64,000 nucleotides of DNA from Clostridia bacterium (GCA_017547285.1 JAFYQB010000160.1:50194-114193), one strand, 5' to 3'; shown: positions 1-9,533, numbered from the stretch's first letter. Program-made: numbers and translations. Notes: generated by a model not told the origin, from the letters alone.

Positions 1-7
1 TGAGAGC

Positions 8-772
8 ATGACGCAGACCAACGGTAAAGTAAGTATCATTATGGCTGCCTATAATGCTGAAAAAACAATCCGACAAGCGATTGAGTCGGTTCTTGCCCAA
101 ACGTATTCTGACTTTGAATTGCTTGTTGTAAACGATTGTTCCAAAGATCAAACTCAGGCAATTGTAGAGGCGTACAGCCAGCGTGATGAACGGGTGAAGC
201 TGATCGTTAACCCTAAAAACATGGGTGTGTCTCATACAAGATTGAATGGCTTGAAAGCAGCAACGGGTGTGTGGATTGCTGTTCTTGACAGTGATGATGC
301 CTGGATGCCCGAGAAACTGGAAAAACAAATGGTATTACAGAAGCAGACTGGAGCTGCTCTGCTGTATACAGCCTCTCAGTTCATTGATGGTGATGGAAAC
401 AAGATTGATTGGATTCTCAGCGTTCCTGAAAAGGTTGACTACAAGACTTTGCTCAAGCAGAATATTCTCTCCAATTCATCTTCTCTTTGCCGAAAAGAAC
501 TGTACCAAAAGTATTACGCCATTGATGATGGAATGCATGAGGATTTTACCTTGTGGCTGAACATTTTGAAGACTGGTGAAGTGGCTTATGGTGTAAATGA
601 GCCTTTGCTGATTTACAGGGTCTCGACCAATTCTAAGTCAGGTAACAAGATCAAAGCCGCCAAAATGAATTGGAACACCTACCGCGCGGTGGGGCTTAAT
701 TTGTTTGAAGCGTTGTATTATGAAATTTGGTACACGATCAACGGTTTGTTGAAATATCGAAAACTGAAATGA
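8..772 (+). CDS. Family 2 glycosyltransferase
   Basis: Predicted cytoplasmic GT-A glycosyltransferase adding a sugar to a lipid-linked surface glycan. The N-terminal nucleotide-binding strand VSIIMAAYN is at residues 8-16, the metal-binding DSDD at 94-97 and the catalytic-base ED pair in HEDFTLW at 178-179, all in the usual GT2 order. The 254-residue length is typical of a single-domain GT2 enzyme with a short C-terminal tail. The start lies only 7 bases from the window edge, where a TGA suggests a preceding gene ends. It is the first visible gene of a polysaccharide locus. Donor and acceptor sugars cannot be read from sequence. Confidence 0.88.
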   Translation: MTQTNGKVSIIMAAYNAEKTIRQAIESVLAQTYSDFELLVVNDCSKDQTQAIVEAYSQRDERVKLIVNPKNMGVSHTRLNGLKAATGVWIAVLDSDDAWMPEKLEKQMVLQKQTGAALLYTASQFIDGDGNKIDWILSVPEKVDYKTLLKQNILSNSSSLCRKELYQKYYAIDDGMHEDFTLWLNILKTGEVAYGVNEPLLIYRVSTNSKSGNKIKAAKMNWNTYRAVGLNLFEALYYEIWYTINGLLKYRKLK

Positions 773-799
773 TATGTTCTGCGTGGGAGGAAATTGATC

Positions 800-1972
800 A
801 TGGACGTGCTGTTGTTGTGCGGCTATTTTGAGAATAAATACCAGCAGGAAATCGGTACTAAGACGAAGACCTGGGTAGAAAATGCTGCAAACACTTTTCA
901 GCAGCGTTTGATTAAAGGTTTCAAAAAGCAGGATATCAATTTGACGGTTGTATCTGCGCCGTTCATTGGTCCATGGCCGACAGTCTATCAGGATGTGTTT
1001 TTTAAGGGCTTTGAAGCAGGGGAAAGTGATGAAAAAATTACTTATGTCGGTTTCAACAATATTTGGGGTTACCGAAATATCAGCAGAACCACGGCCTTGA
1101 AAAAACAGGTTCGTACTTTTATCAAAAACTCTCACTCTGAGAAAAAGGCTGTTATTGTGTATTCTCCTCATACACCGTTTCTGGAAGCCGCCGTATATGC
1201 AAAGTCGATTGATCCCAGCATTCATATCCACATGGTTGTTCCGGATTTGCCGCAGTATATGAACCTGAGTAAAAAGGCACATCCGATCTATGACTTTTTC
1301 AAGCGCATCGACATCAAGAAGTTTTACCAACTGAATCGTCATGTGGATTCGTACATGCTTCTGACTGAGCATATGGCTGAAAAGATGGAAGTTGGCGACA
1401 GACCATATATTGTTGTAGAAGCCATCATTGATGAAGTGCCGGAGCAACTTGGCAATGGTCATCCGCGTGGCAAAGTGATTGCCTATGCCGGAAAGCTGGT
1501 AGAAAGCTTTGGCGTTAAGCGGCTGGTTGAAGCGTTTGAAATGATTGATGATCCGGAAGCACAACTGCAAATTTGCGGAGGCGGCGAACTACGCTCCTAC
1601 ATTGAGGACATGGCGCAGAAGGATAGCCGAATCCTTTATCACGGTGTAGTAACCGCAGAAAAAGCACACGAGATTCTGATGAATGCAGATGTGCTGGTCA
1701 ACCCTCGCCTGAATGATGATGAGTATACAAAGTATTCTTTCCCTTCTAAGAATATTGAGTATCTGATGACGGGAAATGCTGTTGTTGCTTATATGCTGGA
1801 TGGCATGCCGGAGGTTTACCGGGCGTATATTAATACGCCTGCAAACGATAGTATAGAAGCTCTTTCAGAGGCTATTGTGAACGCTTTGGGTTGTTGGAAA
1901 AAGAAAACTTTTCCTTGGGAACGTGTAAGCGCAAAAAAGGTTTCTGAAGATATATGTTCTTTATTTATTTGA
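800..1972 (+). CDS. Family 4-type (GT-B) glycosyltransferase
   Basis: Two-domain GT-B glycosyltransferase, about 390 residues. The C-terminal half has the GT1/GT4 pattern: a strand GKVIAYAGKLVESFG opening the donor domain, then ILYHGVV, a DVLVNPRL strand and PSKNIEYLMTGNAVVAY, which holds the donor-binding acidic residue. The N-terminal acceptor domain is divergent. ATG at 800 is chosen because GGAGG at 786-790 is 9 bases upstream; a TTG two codons earlier sits too close to it. Follows the GT2 gene by 27 bases in the same direction. Substrate unknown. Confidence 0.82.
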   Translation: MDVLLLCGYFENKYQQEIGTKTKTWVENAANTFQQRLIKGFKKQDINLTVVSAPFIGPWPTVYQDVFFKGFEAGESDEKITYVGFNNIWGYRNISRTTALKKQVRTFIKNSHSEKKAVIVYSPHTPFLEAAVYAKSIDPSIHIHMVVPDLPQYMNLSKKAHPIYDFFKRIDIKKFYQLNRHVDSYMLLTEHMAEKMEVGDRPYIVVEAIIDEVPEQLGNGHPRGKVIAYAGKLVESFGVKRLVEAFEMIDDPEAQLQICGGGELRSYIEDMAQKDSRILYHGVVTAEKAHEILMNADVLVNPRLNDDEYTKYSFPSKNIEYLMTGNAVVAYMLDGMPEVYRAYINTPANDSIEALSEAIVNALGCWKKKTFPWERVSAKKVSEDICSLFI

Positions 1973-2024
1973 TGGTAGAGTAATGCAAGGAAGGAGGAAA
2001 GGTACAGTTCGTACCTAAAAAAAC

Positions 2025-3092
2025 GTGCTGCATATCATCCTCTTGGCAATTGTATTATTGGCGATGTTAGGTGCAAAGCCTCAATATAGGCCGCTTAATG
2101 GTTTTGCTTTTATTATTTTGTTTGTCTTTGCGGCTATTCGATATGACTTCGGTAACGATTACATGGGATATTATGAACACTTTCAAGTAATTAAGTTAAC
2201 TGGAGAAAGTCATTTTGAAAAGGAATGGCTATATACCGCGCTGAACGAGCTTTCGCCAAACTTCTTTTTTATGGTTGCATTAATGAGTTTGGCATTTGTT
2301 ATTGTTCTTTGGAGGTTAGTTAATAAACAAGTTTTTCCTGAATTGGTATGGGCTGCGCTGGCAATCTTATTGTTTAATCCTTACTTGTTTTTGATGGATT
2401 TGTCGGCAATGCGGCAGACCATGGCATTGGTTATGTTTATAATTGCGGTTGGATTTGCAAACAAACAAAGAATTATCTTTTATTGTCTTTTAATATGTGC
2501 TGCCATGTTGTTTCACAGTAGCGCAATTATTTTGCTTCCGTTTTATTTTTGGGCAAACGATAAAAAAGTATCAAGGGTAGGTTCATGCGTAATAGCAGGA
2601 GTTATTCTTCTTTTGCTGTTTAGTCCTACTGTGATTATGGATATTATTGAGCAAGCGCTAACACTTTTTGATTCAAAAAACTACGAACACTATTTTAGTC
2701 AAGGCATGCAAAATTCTGTGCGTGCTACATTGCTTACATCGATAAGTTTAATATATATATTGATTAATCTCCCGGAATTGGAAGGAAACGCTTTGCGCAA
2801 CGCAAAATTATGGTGCATTGGTATTTCGTTCAATGTATTGGCTTATCGTATATCCATGCTGACTAGAATGGAAATGTATTTTACGATTTTTTCGATTGTG
2901 GCATTTCCTATGATGATAAAAAATAGTTGGAAAGTAGCCCAAAGGCATAGTAAACTATATAATTTCATAAATCAGTGGGCTTTGCCAGCCTTGATCATTT
3001 TGGTATATGCGCTTCGCTACTATTCATTCTTTACTAATCCTATGTGGGAAGATTTTTATCAGTACCAAACAATAATTGGATTATCAATGTGA
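2025..3092 (+). CDS. EpsG-family polysaccharide polymerase-like membrane protein
   Basis: Integral membrane protein of 355 residues with about ten hydrophobic segments. The motif AIRYDFGNDYMGYYEHF near residue 38 is the family hallmark of EpsG/O-antigen polymerase-like proteins (R-x-D-x-G-x-D-Y). Such proteins join repeat units outside the membrane in Wzx/Wzy-type pathways, and one flippase lies downstream, so a polymerase role fits. The start is uncertain: an in-frame TAA ends at 2018, the GTG at 2025 is 27 bases past the AAGGAGG at 1991-1997, and an ATG lies further in at 2064. The gene is noticeably AT-rich compared with the rest of the window. Confidence 0.78.
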   Translation: MLHIILLAIVLLAMLGAKPQYRPLNGFAFIILFVFAAIRYDFGNDYMGYYEHFQVIKLTGESHFEKEWLYTALNELSPNFFFMVALMSLAFVIVLWRLVNKQVFPELVWAALAILLFNPYLFLMDLSAMRQTMALVMFIIAVGFANKQRIIFYCLLICAAMLFHSSAIILLPFYFWANDKKVSRVGSCVIAGVILLLLFSPTVIMDIIEQALTLFDSKNYEHYFSQGMQNSVRATLLTSISLIYILINLPELEGNALRNAKLWCIGISFNVLAYRISMLTRMEMYFTIFSIVAFPMMIKNSWKVAQRHSKLYNFINQWALPALIILVYALRYYSFFTNPMWEDFYQYQTIIGLSM

Positions 3093-3107
3093 GGGAGCTT
3101 GGTATAC

Positions 3108-4316
3108 GTGAAAATACTAGGCATCAATTCCGTTCCCTATGGCAGTACCTGCCGTATCATGCTGGGCGTCAAAAGTGTTGCAGAAAAGCATGGTATCCAT
3201 GTGGACACTGCAAGTGGCTATTCATATCATCCTGTCAAAGACCTGCCGGATCAGCATATTCCTGTTGGCGGAATGGTTGGGAAATTGCTGCACACCCGGT
3301 TGGCGCGTTTTACGGGTTATCATGGTTGCTTTTCGCATTTTGCTACTTGGCGTTTGCTGAGGAAAATTCAAAAAGAGCAGTACGATATCATCCATCTTCA
3401 TAATATTCACGGCTGGTATTTGAATTTTCCCATGCTGACTCGCTACATCAAGAAGAACAATATCAAAGTGATTTGGACACTTCATGATTGTTGGTCTTTT
3501 ACTGGTCAATGTCCGCATTATGCCATGATTGGCTGTGAAAAATGGAAAACGCATTGCTTTGATTGCCCGCAATGCAAAGACTATCCAAGAGTGGATATCG
3601 ATCGCTCTGAACGAATGTACGACTTGAAAAAGAAATGGTTTACCGGAATGAATGCTGTGCTGGTAACACCATCCCAATGGCTTGCCGGCCAGGTCAAGCA
3701 GTCGTTCCTAAAGGACTATCCTGTCAAAGTTATTCATAATGGTATTGATCTGGACATCTTTCAACCAACAGAAAGCGATTTTAAGCAGAAATACCATTGC
3801 GAAGGCAAAAAATTGGTCCTTGGGGTTTCCATGGACTGGGGCGTTAAAAAAGGCCTTGATGTTTTTGTTGAACTGGCCAACCGACTGCCTAAAGCTTATC
3901 AGGTGGTGCTGGTTGGCGGTAACGAAAAAACGGATCGTCAGCTGCCCGCTAACGTAATCTCCATCCACAGAACGCAAAATCAAAAAGAATTAGCCGAAAT
4001 TTACACCGCAGCGGATGTGTTTGTGAATCCCACGAGGGAGGATACCTTTCCGACTGTCAATATCGAATCGTTGGCTTGCGGTACACCCATTGTAACCTTT
4101 GAAACCGGCGGAAGCCCGGAAATCATTGATGAAAATTGCGGTATGGTGGTTCCTTGCAATGATGTAGCTGCATTGGAAAAAGCCATTCAATATGTTTGTG
4201 AGGAAAAGCCGTTTTCTCAGGAAGCGTGTGTCAGGCGAGCGAAATGCTTTGAAAAGAACGAAAAGTTCCGGGAATATGTTGAGCTCTATCAGGAATTGAT
4301 GGAAAAGAACCTCTAA
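3108..4316 (+). CDS. Family 4 glycosyltransferase, WcaC-like
   Basis: GT-B retaining glycosyltransferase of 402 residues. The N-terminal domain carries LHNIHGWYLNF and the stretch TLHDCWSFTGQCPHY, typical of colanic-acid-type WcaC/WcaL relatives, followed by a cysteine-rich insertion (CEKWKTHCFDCPQC). The C-terminal domain has NPTREDTFPTVNIESLACG, the GT4 E-x7-E donor site, and GGSPEII. GTG at 3108 is preferred because GAGGGAG at 3091-3097 is 10 bases upstream; an in-frame TTG at 3099 almost abuts it. It lies 15 bases after the EpsG-like gene in the same operon. Sugar specificity unknown. Confidence 0.88.
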   Translation: MKILGINSVPYGSTCRIMLGVKSVAEKHGIHVDTASGYSYHPVKDLPDQHIPVGGMVGKLLHTRLARFTGYHGCFSHFATWRLLRKIQKEQYDIIHLHNIHGWYLNFPMLTRYIKKNNIKVIWTLHDCWSFTGQCPHYAMIGCEKWKTHCFDCPQCKDYPRVDIDRSERMYDLKKKWFTGMNAVLVTPSQWLAGQVKQSFLKDYPVKVIHNGIDLDIFQPTESDFKQKYHCEGKKLVLGVSMDWGVKKGLDVFVELANRLPKAYQVVLVGGNEKTDRQLPANVISIHRTQNQKELAEIYTAADVFVNPTREDTFPTVNIESLACGTPIVTFETGGSPEIIDENCGMVVPCNDVAALEKAIQYVCEEKPFSQEACVRRAKCFEKNEKFREYVELYQELMEKNL

Positions 4317-4329
4317 AGGGCGTGAGTGA

Positions 4330-5499
4330 ATGCAAATCACCTTCATCTCCAACTACCTCAACCACCACCAGCTGCCCATCTGCCTTGCTTTGGACAAGCT
4401 GACCGGCGGCAAGTTCACCTTCGTGGCAACAACGCCTGTGCCTCAGGCACGTTTGAATTTGGGCTACCACGACATGAACAAGCAGTATCCCTTTGTGCTT
4501 ACCACGTACGACAGCGCGGAAAATGCACGGCTGGCACAGGCGCTGGCTGTCAAAAGCGATGTGGTTATCATTGGTTCTGCGCCGGATGGATACATCACCC
4601 AGCGGCTTAAGCAGCGTAAGCTGACCTTCCGGTATTGCGAGCGGTTTTACAAGCAGGGGCTTACGCTCAAGCGGTTTCCGCGCGCGGCGGCGTCGGCGTG
4701 GCTGCATCACGGCCGGTTTATGCGCAAGCCCATCCACATGCTTTGCGCCAGCGCGTATACGGCTGCGGATTGCGCGGTGTTTGGCAATTATGTGGGGCGT
4801 ACCTACAAGTGGGGCTACTTTCCGCAGGTCAAACAGCAGAATGTGGATGCGCTGTTGGCGCGCAAACGCCGCAACAGCAGGCCGGTTCTTTTGTGGGCAG
4901 GCCGTATGCTTGACTGGAAACACCCCGAGGCGGCCATCCACGTGGCGGAACGCCTGAAAAAAGACGGCGTTGATTTTGAGCTGCGCATTATTGGCAACGG
5001 CGAACTGGAAAAGCAGCTGCAAACGTGGATCCGCCAGAAAAACCTGGAAGATTGTGTGCGGATGCTGGGCTCCATGTCCCCCGAGGCGGTGCGCGATCAT
5101 ATGGAGAGTGCGGATATCTTCCTGTTTACCAGCGATTTTAACGAGGGCTGGGGCGCTGTGCTGAATGAATCCATGAACAGTGCGTGCGCTGTGGTGGCCA
5201 GCCATGCCATTGGTTCGGCGCCCTTCCTGCTGGAGGACGGCCAGAACGGCTTTATTTACAAAAATGGCGATGAAAACAGCCTGTACGCCCGCGTTGCACA
5301 GCTGCTGAAACAGCCGGAACTGCGGGAAACACTGGGGCGGAATGCCTATCAGACCCTTGCGGAAAAGTGGAATGCGGATGTTGCTGCACAACGGTTTATG
5401 GCGCTTTCGCAGGCTTTGCTGGATGGGAAGAGCGACGACTTATTTGTGAATGGACCTTGCAGTAAAGCTAAGATATTGAAAAATGGGTGGTATAAGTGA
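4330..5499 (+). CDS. Family 4 glycosyltransferase
   Basis: GT-B glycosyltransferase of 389 residues with the canonical C-terminal half: VLLWAGRMLDWKHPE opening the donor domain, LRIIGNGELEKQL, a DIFLFTSDFNEGWGAVLNESMNSAC donor site with the E-x7-E spacing, and an AIGSAPFLLEDGQNGFIY loop. The first half holds the acceptor domain with an HHxxxP start. The 3' end overlaps the flippase gene by 4 bases, so the two are translationally linked. Base composition is clearly more GC-rich than the neighbouring EpsG-like, flippase and LicD genes, suggesting the locus was assembled from pieces of different origin. Confidence 0.9.
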   Translation: MQITFISNYLNHHQLPICLALDKLTGGKFTFVATTPVPQARLNLGYHDMNKQYPFVLTTYDSAENARLAQALAVKSDVVIIGSAPDGYITQRLKQRKLTFRYCERFYKQGLTLKRFPRAAASAWLHHGRFMRKPIHMLCASAYTAADCAVFGNYVGRTYKWGYFPQVKQQNVDALLARKRRNSRPVLLWAGRMLDWKHPEAAIHVAERLKKDGVDFELRIIGNGELEKQLQTWIRQKNLEDCVRMLGSMSPEAVRDHMESADIFLFTSDFNEGWGAVLNESMNSACAVVASHAIGSAPFLLEDGQNGFIYKNGDENSLYARVAQLLKQPELRETLGRNAYQTLAEKWNADVAAQRFMALSQALLDGKSDDLFVNGPCSKAKILKNGWYK

Positions 5500-6806
5500 T
5501 AGGGAAACTATCGGCAGTCTTGAAAAACAAGACGATTAAAAATGCGGGATATCTGATTGCAGGTAAGGTTATCCAAATGATGTTTGGCTTGGTGGTTACG
5601 CTGCTTACTGCCAGATATTTGGGTCCGTCAAACTATGGCCTGATTAGCTATGCAGGTGCCTATACGGCCTTTTTTACTGCAATATGTACATTAGGCATCA
5701 ATAATGTGCTTGTAAAGGAATTCGTTGATCATCCGGGCGAAGAAGGCATGGTGATTGGTACAACGCTTGGCCTTAGGGCTGCTTCAAGCATTTTTTCTTC
5801 GCTTGCAATTATCGGGATCACTTGTTTTATTGATGCGGGGGAACCGGTTACCATAGCGGTTGTTGCTTTGGCGAGCCTCGGTATGGTGTTCCACATTGTT
5901 GAAGCCTTCAATTATTGGTTTCAATCAAGGCTGCAATCAAAAGTTACGGCGATGGCTACATTGTGCGCCTATATGATTGCTTCTGTTTATAAAGTTTTTT
6001 TGCTTGTAACCGGGAAGGGTGTTTTGCTGTTTGCGCTGGCAACTTCTTTGGACTATTTTTGTTTAGGTATTATTCTATTCAGTCAGTATAAAAAGCACAA
6101 CGGCGGAAAACTACAGTTTTCATGGGAGTATGGTAAAAAACTGTTTGGCAAAAGCAAGCATTTTATTTTGTCTGGTATGATGATTGCCATCTATGGTCAA
6201 ACAGATAAACTGATGCTGAAACAAATGATCGGCGAAGCAGAAATCGGTTACTATGCTACGGCAGTTTCGATTTGCGGAATGTGGTGTTTTATTCTTAGTG
6301 CAATTATTGATTCTGTATATCCTTCTATCATGGAGGCTGCTAAAGCAAAAAATGAGGAGGCCTTCCGTAAACGAAATATTCAGTTGTATGCACTGGTATT
6401 TTACATTTCGGTTTTTGTGTCCATCTGTTTTACGGTTTTGGCGGAAATTGTGGTAGGCATTCTTTATGGCAAGAGCTATCTGCCAGCTGTTGTGCCGCTC
6501 AGGATTATTACATGGTACACGGCTTTTTCCTATTTGGGCGTAGCACGAAATGCATGGGTAGTTGCAAAAGAAAGGCAAAAATACTTATTCAGCATCTATG
6601 CGGCATCTGCGGTGGCGAATGTGGTTTTGAACTTGCTGCTGATTCCTGCTATGGGAGCGGCCGGTGCAGCAATCGCTTCGCTGGTGGCGCAGGTGTTTAC
6701 AACGTTGGTTGTGCCATTCTTTATCAAAGACATGAAGGAAAACTCATTGATGATTTTGGATGCAATTATGCTTAAAGACGTACTGTGGAAAAAGCAGGAG
6801 GGGTAA
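5496..6806 (+). CDS. Wzx-type oligosaccharide flippase
   Basis: Polytopic membrane protein of 436 residues with 12-14 hydrophobic helices, matching the MATE/MVF polysaccharide transporter superfamily. The N-terminus (IKNAGYLIAGKVIQMMFGL followed by LLTARYLGPSNYGL) is the standard opening of Wzx/RfbX proteins, and NDLLDL-type elements are replaced by FGKSKHFILSGMMIAIYGQTDKLML at mid-protein. Its expected role is to move the undecaprenyl-linked repeat unit across the membrane for the polymerase at 2025. GTG start in a 4-base overlap with the upstream glycosyltransferase. Confidence 0.92.
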   Translation: MIGKLSAVLKNKTIKNAGYLIAGKVIQMMFGLVVTLLTARYLGPSNYGLISYAGAYTAFFTAICTLGINNVLVKEFVDHPGEEGMVIGTTLGLRAASSIFSSLAIIGITCFIDAGEPVTIAVVALASLGMVFHIVEAFNYWFQSRLQSKVTAMATLCAYMIASVYKVFLLVTGKGVLLFALATSLDYFCLGIILFSQYKKHNGGKLQFSWEYGKKLFGKSKHFILSGMMIAIYGQTDKLMLKQMIGEAEIGYYATAVSICGMWCFILSAIIDSVYPSIMEAAKAKNEEAFRKRNIQLYALVFYISVFVSICFTVLAEIVVGILYGKSYLPAVVPLRIITWYTAFSYLGVARNAWVVAKERQKYLFSIYAASAVANVVLNLLLIPAMGAAGAAIASLVAQVFTTLVVPFFIKDMKENSLMILDAIMLKDVLWKKQEG

Positions 6807-6890
6807 TAAACGGCGAAATGAAAATTGTGATACGTATGTAAAGTAAAAACACGTAAGCGTGAAGTGCTGAATGTATAGTAGGAGGATATA

Positions 6891-7715
6891 ATGGAGTACT
6901 TAAGAGAACTTCAAAAAGTAGAAACGGAAATTCTGGATGAAATAGTGCGTGTGTGTGAAGAAAATGAGCTGGATTATTTTTTGATTGGTGGAACATTACT
7001 TGGTGCAGTCCGTCATAAAGGGTTTATTCCATGGGATGACGATTTGGATATTGTTATGCCTAGAGATAGCTTTGACCGTTTTATTCGCTTGTGTCAAAAA
7101 GGTTGTTTAAGTGAGGAGTATTATTTGCACAGTAAGGAAACCGATCCTGAGTATTGGCTGATTTTTCCGAAAGTGCGAAAAAAGAATACGATTTTTGATG
7201 AAAAAAATATTGCACATTTAGATGTTCCCAAAGGAATATATGTTGACATTTTTCCTTTGGATGACGCTAAGAAGGAGCAATCTCCGGGAAAATGGCTTAG
7301 GACAAAAATGATTAAGTATATTAACGCTGTTTTATGTTATAAAAAGAAAATACCTGTAATAAGCCGCAGCAAGAAATTGTGTTGCGTTCCATTTGGTTGG
7401 ATGCCTATGATTTGGCTTTCAACAATTCAAAGCAGACTTATGCAAATGGAAAATGGTAAGAATGCCGAATACTTTGTGAACTATGGAAGTAACTATAAAA
7501 CAGTAAAACAAACGATGCGTAAAGAAGTTTATTTTCCGCCGTGCAAGTTGGAATTTGAAGGGAAACTATACAATTGTCCTAACGACTGGGAGTATGTGTT
7601 GAAAAGAATTTTTGGCCCTAACTATATGCAATTACCCCCGATTGAAAAGAGGGTAACACATCGCCCAGTAAGAATTTGTTTTGATACTAGACTGGAGGGA
7701 AAAAATTATGACTGA
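6891..7715 (+). CDS. LicD family phosphotransferase
   Basis: LicD proteins are nucleotidyltransferase-fold enzymes that transfer phosphocholine or a related phospho-alcohol from a CDP carrier onto glycans. The N-terminal FLIGGTLLGAVRHKGFIPWD (about residues 30-49) and the adjoining DDLDIVMPR carry the glycine motif and catalytic carboxylates. PKGIYVDIFPLDD near residue 114 is the second LicD signature. The length of 274 residues is normal. An AGGAGG precedes the ATG closely. The stop codon lies inside the next gene, a cytidylyltransferase, which is a telling pairing. AT-rich relative to the window. Confidence 0.92.
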   Translation: MEYLRELQKVETEILDEIVRVCEENELDYFLIGGTLLGAVRHKGFIPWDDDLDIVMPRDSFDRFIRLCQKGCLSEEYYLHSKETDPEYWLIFPKVRKKNTIFDEKNIAHLDVPKGIYVDIFPLDDAKKEQSPGKWLRTKMIKYINAVLCYKKKIPVISRSKKLCCVPFGWMPMIWLSTIQSRLMQMENGKNAEYFVNYGSNYKTVKQTMRKEVYFPPCKLEFEGKLYNCPNDWEYVLKRIFGPNYMQLPPIEKRVTHRPVRICFDTRLEGKNYD

Positions 7716-8160
7716 TAAAACAATAGTCGTTGGATATACGACAGGTGTGTTTGACATGTTTCATATTGGGCACCTTAATATATTAAGAAAGGCCAAAGAG
7801 CAATGTGATTTTTTAATCGTAGGCGTAAGTACTGATGAATTGGTGCAAGTTGAGAAAAAGAAAACACCTATTATTCCATATGAAGAACGAGCAGCAATAG
7901 TTTCATCAATTAGATATGTAGATAAAGTTATCCCACAGGTAGATAAGAATAAATTTGCTGCGTGGGAAAAATTGGGATTTCAAAAAATGTTTGTAGGGAA
8001 TGATTGGCAGGGGACACCTCAGTGGATAAAATTTGAAGAACAATTAGCTCCCTATGGTGTAGAAATCGTTTATTTGCCACATACAGATGGAATTTCAAGT
8101 ACGGAATTGGCTCAAATAATCTATAATATAGACCAAAATCAACACGAGACAAATAAATAA
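7708..8160 (+). CDS. Cytidylyltransferase-like protein (TagD/PCT fold)
   Basis: Nucleotidyltransferase of the alpha/beta-phosphodiesterase superfamily making a CDP-alcohol from CTP and a phospho-alcohol. GVFDMFHIGHLNIL at residues 13-26 contains the HxGH site; RYVDKVIP and DGISSTEL near the C-terminus correspond to the second nucleotide-binding motif. At 150 residues it is the size of glycerol-3-phosphate cytidylyltransferase. ATG at 7708 is chosen because GGAGGG lies 8 bases upstream; it overlaps the LicD gene by 8 bases. Whether it makes CDP-glycerol, CDP-choline, CDP-ethanolamine or another CDP-alcohol cannot be told from sequence. Confidence 0.88.
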   Translation: MTDKTIVVGYTTGVFDMFHIGHLNILRKAKEQCDFLIVGVSTDELVQVEKKKTPIIPYEERAAIVSSIRYVDKVIPQVDKNKFAAWEKLGFQKMFVGNDWQGTPQWIKFEEQLAPYGVEIVYLPHTDGISSTELAQIIYNIDQNQHETNK

Positions 8161-8242
8161 GGCATAAGAAATCTTATTATTCTTCTAGTAGAATTAAAGA
8201 TAATGTGCTATAACTCCATCAATGTAGGAGCAAATCACTACC

Positions 8243-9511
8243 ATGACTCAAGAATTTCACCAAATGCTGCAGCTGGCGGCCATGGGCGCGACCGGGCATT
8301 CGATTGAGATGGAGCAAACGGACATCGAATGGGAAAAGGTTGTGGAAGCGGCCAGGCAGCAGAAGGTTGACTGCTATGTGGCCTGTGCACTGAAAAAGCA
8401 CAAGCAGCTGCCCTGCCCGGCGGAGATCTGCGCGAGGCTTATCCGGGAGGCGCGGAGTCTTCTGTTTTCCAACGCGCTGCACAGAAGCGCCGTTATCCGC
8501 CTGCTGGAAAAAATGGAGGCGGAGGGCATTCATGCCGTGCTGCTGAAGGGCTATGCCATTTCAGAGTGTTATGCGCTGCCCGAAAGCCGTACCTGCGGTG
8601 ACGTGGATATCTGGATCCATCCCAAAGACGAGGCGCGGGCCTGCGCGTTCATGAAGAAACAGGGCTTTGCGGTGGAGCCGCGGCGGGAAAACGGGCATCA
8701 TGCGGTTTGTCATCACCCCGTGCTGGGGTATGTGGAACTGCATGTGATCCTGTATGACGAGATCGTGGAGGACATATGGTTCGGGAAAATGGATGGCACG
8801 GAGTATATCCGCGAGCCTCACAGGGCTGTTGATACGCAGGACGGCAGGTATTTTACGCTTGGGTATACGGACCACTTTGTGTTTCTGGTGCTGCATATGA
8901 TCAAACACTTTATTTTGAGCGGCCTGACGGCTCAAATGCTGTTTGATACGGCGCTGTATTTCAAAAATTATGCAGACAAAATGGACGTTGACAGGGTGTG
9001 GAATACCATCAGCAGCTTACATTATGACAAGCTGTTTCAATGCATTTTGTGGGCTATGATCCGGTACTGCGGTTTCTGCGCGGAGGATTTTCCCGGAATC
9101 TGCGCGGAAATGCCCGAACTGGCGGAGAACGTGATGACCGACCTGGAAGAGGGCGGCTGGATGGGCTATGCCGATAAAAAAGCCCGCGAAGAGGGCTGGC
9201 ATGAATATAACCGAAGCCTGCTGGTCAGGGACAAAAGCAAGGCGGGGTATTGGCGGTATATGCTCAAATGGAAGCTGGGACAGATCAAATACGCCCTTTT
9301 CCCGGGACGCAATACGCTGGAAAAACAGTATCCTGTGCTGAAAAAATGGCCGCTCCTGATGCCTGCAGTGTGGGTGTACAGGCTGTTTGCCAGAGGGATC
9401 AGATCTGTGCGGAAAGGACTGCTGACCTCCTATCTGGTGGTGAATGAAGCGGAAATCAATGACACTGCTCAAAAACGTGTTGCTCTGTTCCGCAAACTGG
9501 ACATGATGTAA
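8243..9511 (+). CDS. Nucleotidyltransferase-fold protein (NTP_transf_5-like), copy 1
   Basis: Protein of 422 residues resembling the uncharacterised nucleotidyltransferase family PF14907. The core is LLKGYAISECY followed by TCGDVDIWI near residue 120, giving the G-D-x-D metal site, and then GYVELHVILYDE with the third carboxylate. The rest is helical. The next gene is a tandem paralogue with the same motif order, so a duplication is likely. Lies downstream of LicD and the cytidylyltransferase; family members often sit in glycan or peptide-modification loci. Substrate unknown. Codon use is GC-rich again, unlike the two genes before it. Confidence 0.75.
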   Translation: MTQEFHQMLQLAAMGATGHSIEMEQTDIEWEKVVEAARQQKVDCYVACALKKHKQLPCPAEICARLIREARSLLFSNALHRSAVIRLLEKMEAEGIHAVLLKGYAISECYALPESRTCGDVDIWIHPKDEARACAFMKKQGFAVEPRRENGHHAVCHHPVLGYVELHVILYDEIVEDIWFGKMDGTEYIREPHRAVDTQDGRYFTLGYTDHFVFLVLHMIKHFILSGLTAQMLFDTALYFKNYADKMDVDRVWNTISSLHYDKLFQCILWAMIRYCGFCAEDFPGICAEMPELAENVMTDLEEGGWMGYADKKAREEGWHEYNRSLLVRDKSKAGYWRYMLKWKLGQIKYALFPGRNTLEKQYPVLKKWPLLMPAVWVYRLFARGIRSVRKGLLTSYLVVNEAEINDTAQKRVALFRKLDMM

Positions 9512-9533
9512 GCACGCAGAAAGGGAGGCTGAA

